64,000 nt of DNA from JBJKSO01 sp046703825 (GTDB lineage Bacteria > Chloroflexota > Dormibacteria > Aeolococcales > Bog-877): positions 27,059-91,058 of the forward strand of contig JBJKSO010000075.1 of NCBI GenBank assembly GCA_046703825.1, read 5' to 3'. How positions within the stretch are numbered: position 1 is the stretch's first letter; each line of letters starts with the position of its first letter. Below, piece by piece: positions 1 through 8,597 of the stretch. The notes under the pieces are model-generated. The model was not told where the DNA came from. It worked only from the letters and a program-made list of their open reading frames with translations, and made no database searches. Both the position numbers and the translations under genes were made by a program.

Positions 1-439
1 CCAGCTCGGCAACTCCGAACCGCTCCGGGTTCGGCATCTGCTTGAGCATGATCAAAGCATCCGGCTGCAGCTGCCGGAACTCCTCCACCACCGCCTTGAT
101 CCCGCCGGTGATGAAGTTGTCCCCCAGGTACATCGCGAAAGGGGACCCGGACAAGAAATCTCGCGCCGCCTTGACGGCGTGAGCCAGCCCCAGCGGCTGC
201 GTCTGGGGGATGAAGCTGATCCGGGCTCCGAACCGGGATCCGTCGCCCACCGCCTCGCGGACCTCGTCGGCGGTGTCGCCGACCACAATCCCGATCTCGG
301 TGATGCCGGCCTCCACCAGCGCCTCCAACCCGTAGAAGAGCACCGGCTTGTTGGCGATCGGGATGAGTTGCTTGGCACCGGTGTGGGTGATCGGCCGCAG
401 CCGGGTGCCCTTTCCCCCGCTCAGCACCAGGCCCTTCAC
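1..439 (-). CDS. Glucose-1-phosphate thymidylyltransferase-like nucleotidyltransferase (partial, C-terminus off the window)
   Basis: Makes an NDP-sugar from sugar-1-phosphate and an NTP, probably dTDP-glucose for rhamnose or related deoxysugars. About 146 N-terminal residues are present. The GTG start at 439 gives the nucleotidyltransferase signature GGKGTRLRPIT at residues 8-18, followed by KQLIPIANKP. The later YLGDNFI carries the metal/nucleotide-binding Asp. The HTGAKQLIPIANKP wording fits the long-form RmlA group better than the short homotetrameric RmlA, so I leave the symbol blank. It is the last visible gene of the leftward polysaccharide cluster, 47 bp after the sugar transferase. 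The gene continues beyond base 1. Family is secure; the exact sugar is inferred. Confidence 0.85.
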   Translation of the reverse strand, partial: MKGLVLSGGKGTRLRPITHTGAKQLIPIANKPVLFYGLEALVEAGITEIGIVVGDTADEVREAVGDGSRFGARISFIPQTQPLGLAHAVKAARDFLSGSPFAMYLGDNFITGGIKAVVEEFRQLQPDALIMLKQMPNPERFGVAEL

Positions 440-486
440 GGCGGACAAGGCTAGCAGTTCACCTGGATGCGCCCCTCAGGCCTGGA

Positions 487-1947
487 TCAGTAGGCGTGCC
501 GGTGGAAGATGATCCTCCAGGGGGTGAGCAGGAGGATCTTGATGTCGAAGCCAAGCGACCAGTTCTCCACGTAGTAGAGGTCGTAGTAGATGCGTTCCTC
601 CATGCTGCTCCCCTGGCGCAGGTCGTTCACCTGCGCCCAACCGGTGCAGCCGGGCAGCGCCTGCAGCCGCTCGCGGTAGCGCGGCACCTGCTCCTCAAAC
701 TGGTGCGCGAAGAATGGCCGCTCCGGCCGCGGGCCAACCAGGCTCATCTCGCCTACGAGCACGTTCCAGAGCTGGGGCAGCTCGTCCAGGCTGAAGCGGC
801 GAACGAAGCGCCCGACCGGGGTGCGCCGGGAGTCGTCGGCGCTGGTCATGACCGGGCCGGTCTTGGCCTCGGCATCCCTGACCATCGAGCGCAGCTTCCA
901 GACATGGAAGGGACGCCCCCGCCGGCCGAGCCGCTCCTGGCGGTAGAAGGGCGCGCCCGGTGAGGTGACCACGATCGCCAGGCAGCACACCGCCAGCACC
1001 GGGATCGCCACCACCGCCAGCAGCAGGGTGGCGAGGACGTCAAAGGTCCGCTTGACCACCAGGTTGGCCCCCACCAGCCGGCTGGGGCGCAGCCCCACCA
1101 GGGGCAGGCCGCCCACCTCCTCGGTCCGGGCGGCGGTGGTCATGATCTCCAAAACGTCGGGCACGACCTTCACTTCGGCGCCGGCCTCCATGCAGATGCG
1201 CGCCAGGTTGACCACCCGCTCGTTGCTGACCCCGCTGAGCGCCAGCAGCACCTGGTCGGCGCGCTCCCGCACCACCAGCTTGCCCAGGCCAACCGATAGG
1301 TCGAAGGCGGGCACCTCGCCCCCAGCCGCGGCGTCGGGTGCCCCGGCCACCGCCACCCGACCCACCACCCGGTAGCCGTACTCGGGGAACATCCGGAGCC
1401 GCCGCAGCAGGAGCTCCGCCACCGGCCCCCCGCCCACGACCAACACCCGGGTGGCACCGTGGCCGGCGCGGAGCAGGCCCTGCTGGAGCGCCCGCACCAA
1501 GGACCGCTCCAGCATGAAGAGGACCACCGACCCAACAGCGGCGTCCGCGAGCACCAGCCGCGAGTAGGGGAACTGGCGGTAAGCGCCCTCCAGCGCCAGC
1601 GCCAGCACCACAAACAGGGCCACCGAGCCCACGGCCCCAAGTAGCTCGTCGGCCAGCGACTGGCCGCGGTCGACCCGGTAGCGACCGGTGAAGGCGAAGA
1701 CCAAGACCCAGAGCAGCGCCACCACCGGCACCGCCATGGCGTAGGCCGTGAGGCTCGGCACCGCGCCGCCGGGGATGGGAACGCCGGAGATGTAGAAGCG
1801 GTACCAGTAGGCTCCGAAGGCGGCCGCGGCCACCGCCAGCCCGTCGCCGAGCACGCGCAGCGCCGGAAACACGCGGACCCACTGGCCACGGGGCCGGGCG
1901 GCGACCGCCACCTCCAGCGGGCGGATCAAGGGACCCGATTCAGCCAA
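487..1947 (-). CDS. Polyprenyl-phosphate sugar-1-phosphate transferase (exopolysaccharide initiating enzyme)
   Basis: 486-residue initiating glycosyltransferase that moves a sugar-1-phosphate onto the lipid carrier undecaprenyl phosphate. The N-terminal half has about four hydrophobic helices and a Rossmann-like CoA-binding stretch (VLVVGGGPVAELLLRRL). The last ~200 residues are the bacterial sugar transferase domain: KRTFDV, a membrane segment, FYRQERLGRRG, WKLRSM, FSLDELPQLWNVL and MSLVGPRPE. It belongs to the WcaJ/WbaP-like polytopic class. The TTG start at 1947 is preceded by GGGAGG seven bases upstream. Only three bases separate it from the flippase stop, so the two are very probably co-transcribed. 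The sugar specificity cannot be read from sequence. Confidence 0.92.
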   Translation of the reverse strand: MAESGPLIRPLEVAVAARPRGQWVRVFPALRVLGDGLAVAAAAFGAYWYRFYISGVPIPGGAVPSLTAYAMAVPVVALLWVLVFAFTGRYRVDRGQSLADELLGAVGSVALFVVLALALEGAYRQFPYSRLVLADAAVGSVVLFMLERSLVRALQQGLLRAGHGATRVLVVGGGPVAELLLRRLRMFPEYGYRVVGRVAVAGAPDAAAGGEVPAFDLSVGLGKLVVRERADQVLLALSGVSNERVVNLARICMEAGAEVKVVPDVLEIMTTAARTEEVGGLPLVGLRPSRLVGANLVVKRTFDVLATLLLAVVAIPVLAVCCLAIVVTSPGAPFYRQERLGRRGRPFHVWKLRSMVRDAEAKTGPVMTSADDSRRTPVGRFVRRFSLDELPQLWNVLVGEMSLVGPRPERPFFAHQFEEQVPRYRERLQALPGCTGWAQVNDLRQGSSMEERIYYDLYYVENWSLGFDIKILLLTPWRIIFHRHAY

Positions 1948-1950
1948 CGC

Positions 1951-3402
1951 CTAGCCTCCCGACGCCGGTCTCAGCCTGCGCCCGAGGCTGGCCCGGGCGG
2001 TGCGGAGTTCCTCGGTGGTCACCCCGCCGGTCACCACCAAGGCGCCCAGGTAGAACAATCCGGCCAGCGGCACGGTCCAGAACACCGATTGGCCCGCCAG
2101 CACCAGGATGATCCCGGCCATGAGCCCGCCGGAAACCACGATCGGCAGGAAGGGACGCAACCAGGGCAGCTGGTGGTCGAGCCGGCGGCGCACCATCCAG
2201 TAACCGGCTATGAGCAAGAACACCTCGGTGATGACAGTAGCCCAACTGGAGCCAAGATAGCCGTCCGGCCGGGAATAGAGGGGGATCAATATCAGGTTGA
2301 GTACGACGTTGACGACGATGCTCATCACCGAAAGCCGGACGGTGTCGCCCTGGCGGTCCATCGCCCCCAGGCCGAACACGTAGGTGTTGTTGACGAACAG
2401 GAACACCAGAGCAAACGCCAAGATTTGCAGGGAAGGCACGGACTGGTGGTACACGTGCAGAAACGTCAGCAAGGGACCGGCTCCGAACCCCAGCGCCAAG
2501 GCGATCGGCATCGCCACCAGCGCCAGCAGGCGACAGGTGGCGGTGTAGGCCCGGCGCATGCGCTCCAGCTCGCCCAAGTGCAGCACCGCCAGCGCCGGGA
2601 AGACCGCATTCATCACCGTCTGGGGAACAAAGGAGAACCCGTCCAAGAATTTGTACGCGGCCTGGTAGTAGCCGACCTGCGTTGGTCCGCGCATGGCGTT
2701 GAGGATCACCACGTCGATGCGGAAGTACACCGTGTTCAAGAAGAAGACCAGAGCGAAGGGGAGCGACAGCCGCAGCAGCTGACGCACCAGCACCGGATCG
2801 ATATGCACCTCCGGCCGGAAGTAGCGCCGGGCGATCACCAGCGGCGCGTAGACGCAGGTGGCGGCGTAGCTGGCGGCGTACACCCACAAGTAGGCCGAAA
2901 GCCCCAGCCGCGCGTGCGCCACCAAAAAGGTGCCCACCAGCAGGATCAGCGCCTCCATGATGGTGGCGACCGCTTCGTAGCGGATCTCGCCGGTGGCAAA
3001 GAAGGTGCTCCGCAGCACATTGGCCACCGAGGTCGCCGTCATCAGCGCGAACGCGGGCCAGAAGACGAAGAGCAGAGACGGCCGGTCCGCCCCGGCCATC
3101 AGCCAAAGGGTGAGGAAGCTAGCGGCCAGCAGCGGCACCTTGGCCGCCAAGACCGCCGCCAGCAGCGACTTCAGCCGCGCGTTGTCGCGGCTGCCCTCGC
3201 GCAGGTAGACAATCTGCAACCCGAGGTCGGAGACGATGCCAGAGAGGTTGCTGAACACAACGATCACGCCGAACTCGCCGTAGCGGTAGGCGCCCAGGTA
3301 GTGCTGCTGCAGCAGGAAGACCAGCAAAACCAGCATCCGCGCCAGAGTCCGGGCGACGAACAGGATGGTGGTGTTGCGGACGGTGCGGTGCGCGAGGCTC
3401 AA
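1951..3402 (-). CDS. Wzx-type polysaccharide flippase (MATE/MVF superfamily)
   Basis: 483-residue polytopic membrane protein with about 12-14 hydrophobic helices, typical of lipid-linked oligosaccharide flippases that turn repeat units across the cytoplasmic membrane. The start region (VRNTTILFVARTLARML) and the central FRIDVVILNAMRG / VGYYQAAYKF signature match the Wzx/RfbX family. TTG start at 3402. It lies between the polymerase/ligase gene (13 bp upstream) and the sugar transferase (3 bp downstream), an ordinary Wzx/Wzy arrangement. Function by family and context; substrate unknown. Confidence 0.88.
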   Translation of the reverse strand: MSLAHRTVRNTTILFVARTLARMLVLLVFLLQQHYLGAYRYGEFGVIVVFSNLSGIVSDLGLQIVYLREGSRDNARLKSLLAAVLAAKVPLLAASFLTLWLMAGADRPSLLFVFWPAFALMTATSVANVLRSTFFATGEIRYEAVATIMEALILLVGTFLVAHARLGLSAYLWVYAASYAATCVYAPLVIARRYFRPEVHIDPVLVRQLLRLSLPFALVFFLNTVYFRIDVVILNAMRGPTQVGYYQAAYKFLDGFSFVPQTVMNAVFPALAVLHLGELERMRRAYTATCRLLALVAMPIALALGFGAGPLLTFLHVYHQSVPSLQILAFALVFLFVNNTYVFGLGAMDRQGDTVRLSVMSIVVNVVLNLILIPLYSRPDGYLGSSWATVITEVFLLIAGYWMVRRRLDHQLPWLRPFLPIVVSGGLMAGIILVLAGQSVFWTVPLAGLFYLGALVVTGGVTTEELRTARASLGRRLRPASGG

Positions 3403-3415
3403 CGGCCCAGCCCGC

Positions 3416-4654
3416 TCAGGTGGTGGCCGGCCGGGACCGACGCAGGCGGATCTGGCGAGCCACCGGCACCACCGCCACCGTCACCAGGGCAATCAAGGCC
3501 CACCACTCCACCGAGAGGTCATTCTTCCAGTAGGGACTGTCGACCAGACCGTGGACCACGATGCCCACCCAGCTCAAGCTGAGGGCTGCCGCCCAGGGGT
3601 ACTGAAGCGGGCCGGCGCGCACCGCCGGGGCAAGAAAGCGGACCAGTTCAACGAACATCCCGATCAGGGCCACCAGTCCCAGCACCCCCAGCTCGACCCA
3701 GAAGTCCAGCTCCAGCTGGTCGGGGTAGACGTGGGTCTGGGTCGAGGGATCGTGGACCGCCGCGCGGTAGGGTGCGATCTGGGACTGGTAGTCGGCGAGC
3801 CCGGCCCCGGTGAAGGGATGGCTGCCGATCAGGTCGACGGTCGCGTGCCAGAGGTTGACCCGGGTGACCATGGAGTTGGCAGGGTTGTTGGGGTTGAGCT
3901 CGTTGCCCACGCGGTGGCGGATCCCCGGCACCAGCAGGGCCGCCACCATCAGGGCCACACAGCCGCTGAGCAGGACCCTTCGGCGCGGATGGATCGCCGC
4001 CGCCACCAGCGCCATCACCACCAGGGCAAGCCAGGAGCCCCGGCTCAGAGTGATCACGTCGCCGACGCCGAGCAGAATCAGCGCCGCCCAATGTACTCGC
4101 GGATGGCGGGTGCCCCCGAACAGGGCCAACCCGAGCGCCAGACCCACCAGAGGGTCGAGGAAGATCCCGCCAAAGTTGTTGTTGGTCCACAGCCAGGTGG
4201 GGTCGGGGGGATTGACGTTGAGGTTCAGCGTGTTGTTCCAGATCGCCGCCAGAAACGCCACCAGCTGCGAGCCGGCCACCACCGCCCCGCTCACGTAGAG
4301 GGCATAGGTGAACCGCTCCCAGTCCCAGCTGGAGCGGAGCACGTTCACCGCCACCACGAAGTAGGCGATCGGCTCGACTATGTAGGCGGCTCCGATCCCG
4401 AGTGCCGCCCGCCGGTCCGCACTGGCCGCGATCCCGATCACCATCGCCGCCAGCAGCACCATCGCCAGCACCGAGAAGGGCGTGTCCCACCTAGGGCGCC
4501 GGTTCTGCAGGGAGGACTCGAGGATGAACGCCAGCACGGTGAGCCCCAGCACCACCTCCAGGCCGGTGAAGGGCAGGCCGTCAAGGTGCCCGCGCAGGTC
4601 ATAGGCAGGGAGGGCCGCGGCGGTGAGGAAGACGCCTATACGACTCCACCGCAT
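3416..4654 (-). CDS. O-antigen ligase/polymerase family membrane protein (Wzy/WaaL-like)
   Basis: 412-residue integral membrane protein with about 10-12 hydrophobic helices. Its large extracytoplasmic loop contains SHPFTGAGLADYQ and a downstream THVYPDQLELDFWVELGVLG, the conserved pattern of the Wzy_C/O-antigen ligase family (H near HxxYL; E in the ELG element). ATG start at 4654. Polymerase (Wzy) and ligase (WaaL) cannot be told apart by sequence. In a locus with an initiating transferase and a flippase, a polymerase role for secreted or wall-linked polysaccharide is the more likely reading. Confidence 0.85.
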   Translation of the reverse strand: MRWSRIGVFLTAAALPAYDLRGHLDGLPFTGLEVVLGLTVLAFILESSLQNRRPRWDTPFSVLAMVLLAAMVIGIAASADRRAALGIGAAYIVEPIAYFVVAVNVLRSSWDWERFTYALYVSGAVVAGSQLVAFLAAIWNNTLNLNVNPPDPTWLWTNNNFGGIFLDPLVGLALGLALFGGTRHPRVHWAALILLGVGDVITLSRGSWLALVVMALVAAAIHPRRRVLLSGCVALMVAALLVPGIRHRVGNELNPNNPANSMVTRVNLWHATVDLIGSHPFTGAGLADYQSQIAPYRAAVHDPSTQTHVYPDQLELDFWVELGVLGLVALIGMFVELVRFLAPAVRAGPLQYPWAAALSLSWVGIVVHGLVDSPYWKNDLSVEWWALIALVTVAVVPVARQIRLRRSRPATT

Positions 4655-4715
4655 CGGCGGGATTATAGGCGCCGCCTGAACTGGACCCCGGGCGGCAGGA
4701 AGGGCGAACCGGCGC

Positions 4716-5765
4716 TCAGCCGGCCACCGGCAGAGCCTGCCCGGGAAGTTGGCGCGAGATCGCTCGGGACGGCAACCCCACCCGGGCGCGCACCTCCGCC
4801 ATGGTTGCCTCCGCGACCGCGGCCGCCCGCTCCGCCCCCCGCTCCAAGATGGAGTCGAGCTCGGTCGGATCGGACATCAGCTGCCCGTAGCGGGCTTGGA
4901 TCGGCGCCAGCGCCTGCACCGCTTGCTCGGCGACCGCACGCTTGAGCTCCCCGTAGCCGCGCCCCTGGAAGTCGCCGAGCGTCTGCCGCGCGCTGGCCCC
5001 GGACAGGGCCGAGTGGATCTCCAGCAGGTTGGCCACCCCCGCGGAGATGGACTGCGGGTCCAGAGCGCTGGCGCTGTCCGTCTTGGCTCGCATCAACTTG
5101 GACCGGATCAGGTCTGGGGGGTCGAGCAAACCGATCCTCCCCGCTTCTCCCCCGACGCTTTTGCTCATCTTGGCCTCCGGATCGTCCAGGGCCATGACCC
5201 GCGACCCCGCACCGCGGTGGCCGATCCTGGCCTCGGGCACCGGGAACGTCTCGCCGTACAGGTGGTTGAAGCGGGCGGCCAGATCGCGGGTCAGCTCCAT
5301 ATGCTGGCGCTGGTCCTCCCCCACCGGCACGTAGCGCGCCTTGTAAAGGAGGATGTCGGCCGCCATCAGCACCGGGTAGATGAAGACGCCGCTTCCGATC
5401 GCCTCGGCGCCGTGGCGCCTTGAGCGGTCCTTGAACTGGGTCATCCGCTGCAGCCAGCCAACCGGGGTGAGGCAGGCCAGGATCCAGGCCAGTTCCGTGT
5501 GCTGCGGCACCTGCGACTGCAGCAGCAGCGTCGAGACCTCGGGGTCTATGCCGGCGGCCAGGTAGAGTGCCGCCACCTGCCGGCTCTTGCTGCGCAGCTC
5601 TTGGGGGTCGCGAACCACCGTGAGGGCGTGCAGGTCGACGACGCAGAAGAAGCCGCGCACCTCGCCCTGCTCCATGACCCAGGGACGCAGCGCCCCCAGC
5701 AGGTTGCCCAGGTGGAGATCGCCGTCCGGCTGCATCCCGCTGAAGACGATCGGGCGTTCGTCCAC
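4716..5765 (-). CDS. trpS: Tryptophanyl-tRNA synthetase
   Basis: Class I aminoacyl-tRNA synthetase charging tRNA-Trp, 349 residues, the normal TrpS length. GTG start at 5765 gives VDERPIVFSGMQPDGDLHLGN; the PDGDLHLGN element is the HIGH-type motif. A KMSKS loop (AKMSKSVGG) and the Trp-specific VGEDQRQHMELTRDLAARFN stretch are present. The frame stays open further upstream, but that extension covers the glycosyltransferase 3' end and has no TrpS similarity. It sits inside the polysaccharide gene row, 32 bp after the glycosyltransferase and 61 bp before the O-antigen ligase-like gene. I see no T-box leader, and there is no room for one. Confidence 0.95.
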   Translation of the reverse strand: MDERPIVFSGMQPDGDLHLGNLLGALRPWVMEQGEVRGFFCVVDLHALTVVRDPQELRSKSRQVAALYLAAGIDPEVSTLLLQSQVPQHTELAWILACLTPVGWLQRMTQFKDRSRRHGAEAIGSGVFIYPVLMAADILLYKARYVPVGEDQRQHMELTRDLAARFNHLYGETFPVPEARIGHRGAGSRVMALDDPEAKMSKSVGGEAGRIGLLDPPDLIRSKLMRAKTDSASALDPQSISAGVANLLEIHSALSGASARQTLGDFQGRGYGELKRAVAEQAVQALAPIQARYGQLMSDPTELDSILERGAERAAAVAEATMAEVRARVGLPSRAISRQLPGQALPVAG

Positions 5766-5797
5766 CGGGGGATTGTATCGGCGGGCCGGCGCCAGCC

Positions 5798-7396
5798 TCA
5801 GACCTTCTCCGTGACCCGGTACTCGAGATGCGAGCCGAAGAGCAGCCGGGTCTGCGCCTCCAAAGCCGGGATCACGCTGAGCGCCAGGAACACCACCGGG
5901 TAGGCGACGGTCTGGAGGTCCACCCAGCGGCGATGCCACCAGGACCAGCCCTCGGGCCTCGGCTGAAGCCGGTTGTCCATGACCGCCACCGCCACGATGT
6001 TCAGCAGCGTGGTGGTCAGGATGATGGTGGCGCAGAGCTCCAAGATCCCTCCCAGGGTAGAGATGGCGTAGTCGAAGTTGAAGAGCGAGGGCAGGATGCC
6101 CGCCACCGCGATCAGCAGCGGGACGGTGGCCCAGCTCAGGTGGTTGAAGATCAGCATCTGGAATCGCTGCAGTCGCGACCGCAGGGGGATCTCGGGATGC
6201 TGGGTCATGCGGCTGGCGACGTAGGGGACGTCGGTCACTCCCCAGGCCCACCTCTTGATCTGCTCGTACTGGCTGACCAGGGTGCTGCCGTAGTCGGCCG
6301 CCTTCGGTGCGTCGCCGTACATGGGCAGGAAGGCGCCCCGGACGCGGAGCTGCTCGCCGTAGCGGAAAAACGCCTTCCAGAAGAAGCGAGAGTCCTCGGG
6401 GATGACATCGTCGTCCCAGTAGCCGACCTCGTCCACCAGTCTCAGGCACATGGAGTAGGCGGAGAACATCACGAGCCGTTGCGGGTGCTGGTGCAGGTAG
6501 AGCTGCCACTGCGTGCTCAGCGTCGCCATGGAGCGCACCGCCGAGGGCACCCGCCAGAGATTGTTGAGGAAGATCGGCACCGGCTGCCAGATGGTGGTCT
6601 GGGGCGCGTCGTCGGTCAGGTAGTGGTAGCTGATGTAGCTGAAATACTGGGGATGGACGCGGTAGTCCGAATCGAGGTCGGTGACGATCACCTTGAGCGG
6701 ATCCAGACCCAGCCCGTCGCATCCCCGCTTCAGCACCGGGCCGCCGTAGGCCATGGCAGCCGACTTACCGACGACGATCCCCGGCAGCAGCGGGTCCTTT
6801 ATGTGCCAGAAGGCCCGGAACTCGTCCCCGAACTCCTCCTGCAGGCGCTCGACGTTGCGGCAACCATTGAGGTCCATCTCCCGGGTGATGATGGCGACCA
6901 CCTTCAGCTGGCTCGGGTAGTCAGCCGCCGCCAGCGCTTCCACCGTCGCCCGCAGCACCTCATAGCTTTCGGTGTAGGTGGGTATCAATACAGCGTGGAC
7001 GATGTCGCCGGCACTGCCGCGGCCTAGCCCCTTCCACCGCTCCGACCAGTTCTCCTGCTGGGCCGTCTCGAGTAACCGGATGCCCCGCAGGACGTAGCGA
7101 AAGGTATAGATCAGTTTGACCAGCCAGTAGAAGTCGAGCAGGCAGGCAAACAGGCCCAAGATCCACAGGTACTGGAAGTCGACAAAGGTGATGAAGAACC
7201 CGATTCCGAGCGGGGCCAGCAAGAGCGCCCACACCGTGAGTCCGGGCGCCATCTCCCACAGCCGTTTCTCCACCGCCTGGCGGCGGCTCAGGCGTTCTGC
7301 CCGCCTGGCCAGCTTCTCAGGAGGGACAAAGGTGGGCAGGGCGCCGACCCGTGGCGGGGCCTCCACGGTCGCGTCGAGAGTTCCGAGGCTGTTCAC
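5798..7396 (-). CDS. Membrane-bound family 2 glycosyltransferase (cellulose-synthase-like)
   Basis: 532 residues from the GTG at 7396. Two membrane helices (about residues 50-100) precede a GT2 catalytic domain: IPTYTESYEVL, the UDP-sugar metal motif TDLDSDYRVHP, the acidic IPEDSRFFWKAFF and the acceptor-site QxxRW equivalent QYEQIKRWAWGV. At least three C-terminal helices follow. This is the layout of processive beta-glycan synthases, but no PilZ domain is seen. It runs in the same direction as trpS and the polysaccharide genes. Only 16 bp separate its start from the divergent flippase-like gene, suggesting shared control. The exact start is uncertain because no strong SD precedes the GTG. 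Confidence 0.85.
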   Translation of the reverse strand: MNSLGTLDATVEAPPRVGALPTFVPPEKLARRAERLSRRQAVEKRLWEMAPGLTVWALLLAPLGIGFFITFVDFQYLWILGLFACLLDFYWLVKLIYTFRYVLRGIRLLETAQQENWSERWKGLGRGSAGDIVHAVLIPTYTESYEVLRATVEALAAADYPSQLKVVAIITREMDLNGCRNVERLQEEFGDEFRAFWHIKDPLLPGIVVGKSAAMAYGGPVLKRGCDGLGLDPLKVIVTDLDSDYRVHPQYFSYISYHYLTDDAPQTTIWQPVPIFLNNLWRVPSAVRSMATLSTQWQLYLHQHPQRLVMFSAYSMCLRLVDEVGYWDDDVIPEDSRFFWKAFFRYGEQLRVRGAFLPMYGDAPKAADYGSTLVSQYEQIKRWAWGVTDVPYVASRMTQHPEIPLRSRLQRFQMLIFNHLSWATVPLLIAVAGILPSLFNFDYAISTLGGILELCATIILTTTLLNIVAVAVMDNRLQPRPEGWSWWHRRWVDLQTVAYPVVFLALSVIPALEAQTRLLFGSHLEYRVTEKV

Positions 7397-7412
7397 AGGA
7401 TCGGGTCCTAGT

Positions 7413-8597
7413 ATGCAAGACGACCTTGTGAGACAAGCTGTTGACGGAGACCACCTGGTGCCAGAAGCTGAGCTATCCTCACTCTCCGTGGGTCGGCGAT
7501 TGATCTCGCACTCGCTCTTGTGGGGCCGGCGGCTGGCAGCCCACCCCGCGGCGCGGGTGGTCGCGACCCTGCTGGCGGTGGCGGTCTTCGCCCACTCCGT
7601 CAACCTGGGCGCGGCCGTGAGCGCCTTCGCGCACCTGAACTGGCAGTGGACCGTACTGGCGTTCGCCTTCGGAGGCCTCTCGGTCGTGGCCAGCGTGATC
7701 GAGTGGGGCGCGTTGCTCCGGGGCGCCGGCAAGGCGCTCGGCTGGCGCTACATCGGCGGCTGGTACATGAAGGGGCTGTTCATCAACCAGTGCCTTCCCG
7801 CCGGGGTCGGGAGCGACGCCGTTCGCGCCGTCCAGGTGGGCCGGGTTGCGGGCCACGGTCCGGTGATCGCGTCACTGATCGGCAGCCGGATGGCCGGGAC
7901 CCTGGGCATGGCGGTTTGGGGGCTGGTCGGCGCGCTGCTCCTACACGCGGTCTTCAGGATGCCCGACCTGGTCGGGTTCGCCAGCTTCAGCGGGGCCATG
8001 CTGCTCGCCTGGGGTCTGGCGCTGGGTGCCGAACACCTGATCGCCCGGCTGCGGGGCCGCGAGAGCATCGCCCCCGCCTGGCTGCGCCACCCGCTGCGCA
8101 AGTACGCCCTTCCGTTCGTCCGGGCACTGGCCAACTACCGGGGGCGTCCGGCGGCGCTCGCCGTCTCGATCCTGGCCGGTGCGGTGGGCTGGGGGTTGAA
8201 CCTCTTCTCCATGGAGATGTTCAGCCGCGCCCTCGGCTACGACGTGTCATGGATCGTGTTCGCGCTGGCCCTGCCGATCGCGCTGGTGGTGACCTTCATC
8301 CCCATCTCCGCCAACGGCATCGGCATCCGCGAGGGGGTGCTGGTGTTCCTGTTGGTGCAGTTCCACGTGCCGATCGGGGTTGCGGTCGCCTTGAGCCTGT
8401 TCATGGACGTGCAATTGCTCCCGTTCGCCATCAGCGGCGGCCTGCTGCACCTTTGCGAGGCCACCCTGCGCCGCAGCTACCGCTGCTTGGCCCAGGCGCG
8501 ACCGCGGGGGCCGATGCTGAGGGCCGTCCACAATCCCCTGCACTACGTGGTCGCGCCCGAGTCGGTGCTGGAGTTGAGCCACCGCTCCTACCGCTGA
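7413..8597 (+). CDS. Flippase-like integral membrane protein (lysylphosphatidylglycerol synthase TM-domain / AglD / UPF0104 family)
   Basis: 394 residues with about seven to eight hydrophobic helices. Family landmarks are the GWRYIGGWYMKGLFINQCLPAG region (normally RYL..yl.g.f.n..lPg..G), followed by SDAVRAVQVGR and the late PISANGIGIREG element. This family includes putative lipid-linked sugar or aminoacyl-lipid flippases; no MprF catalytic domain is attached. I chose the ATG at 7413; an in-frame GTG at 7488 is also possible because neither has a clear SD. It is divergent from the GT2 gene, so joint work on a lipid-linked glycan is plausible. It overlaps the convergent ada gene by 10 bp. Confidence 0.75.
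   Translation: MQDDLVRQAVDGDHLVPEAELSSLSVGRRLISHSLLWGRRLAAHPAARVVATLLAVAVFAHSVNLGAAVSAFAHLNWQWTVLAFAFGGLSVVASVIEWGALLRGAGKALGWRYIGGWYMKGLFINQCLPAGVGSDAVRAVQVGRVAGHGPVIASLIGSRMAGTLGMAVWGLVGALLLHAVFRMPDLVGFASFSGAMLLAWGLALGAEHLIARLRGRESIAPAWLRHPLRKYALPFVRALANYRGRPAALAVSILAGAVGWGLNLFSMEMFSRALGYDVSWIVFALALPIALVVTFIPISANGIGIREGVLVFLLVQFHVPIGVAVALSLFMDVQLLPFAISGGLLHLCEATLRRSYRCLAQARPRGPMLRAVHNPLHYVVAPESVLELSHRSYR

Noticed and set aside
2089..4945. Long plus-strand open frames opposite the flippase and O-antigen ligase genes
   Set aside because: Antisense shadows of real membrane-protein genes in GC-rich DNA; their translations are Gln/His/Arg/Pro-rich with no domain.
5766..5797. T-box or tryptophan-sensing leader before trpS
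   Set aside because: Only 32 bp separate the genes, too short for any known leader, and no specifier-type hairpin is seen.
5766..6722. Upstream in-frame extension of trpS
   Set aside because: It lies antisense-free but inside the glycosyltransferase gene in another frame, and TrpS homology begins exactly at the GTG at 5765.
7441..7479. TTGACG...TATCCT promoter before the alternative GTG of the flippase-like gene
   Set aside because: The spacer is 27 bp, far outside the 16-18 bp needed for a sigma-70-type promoter.
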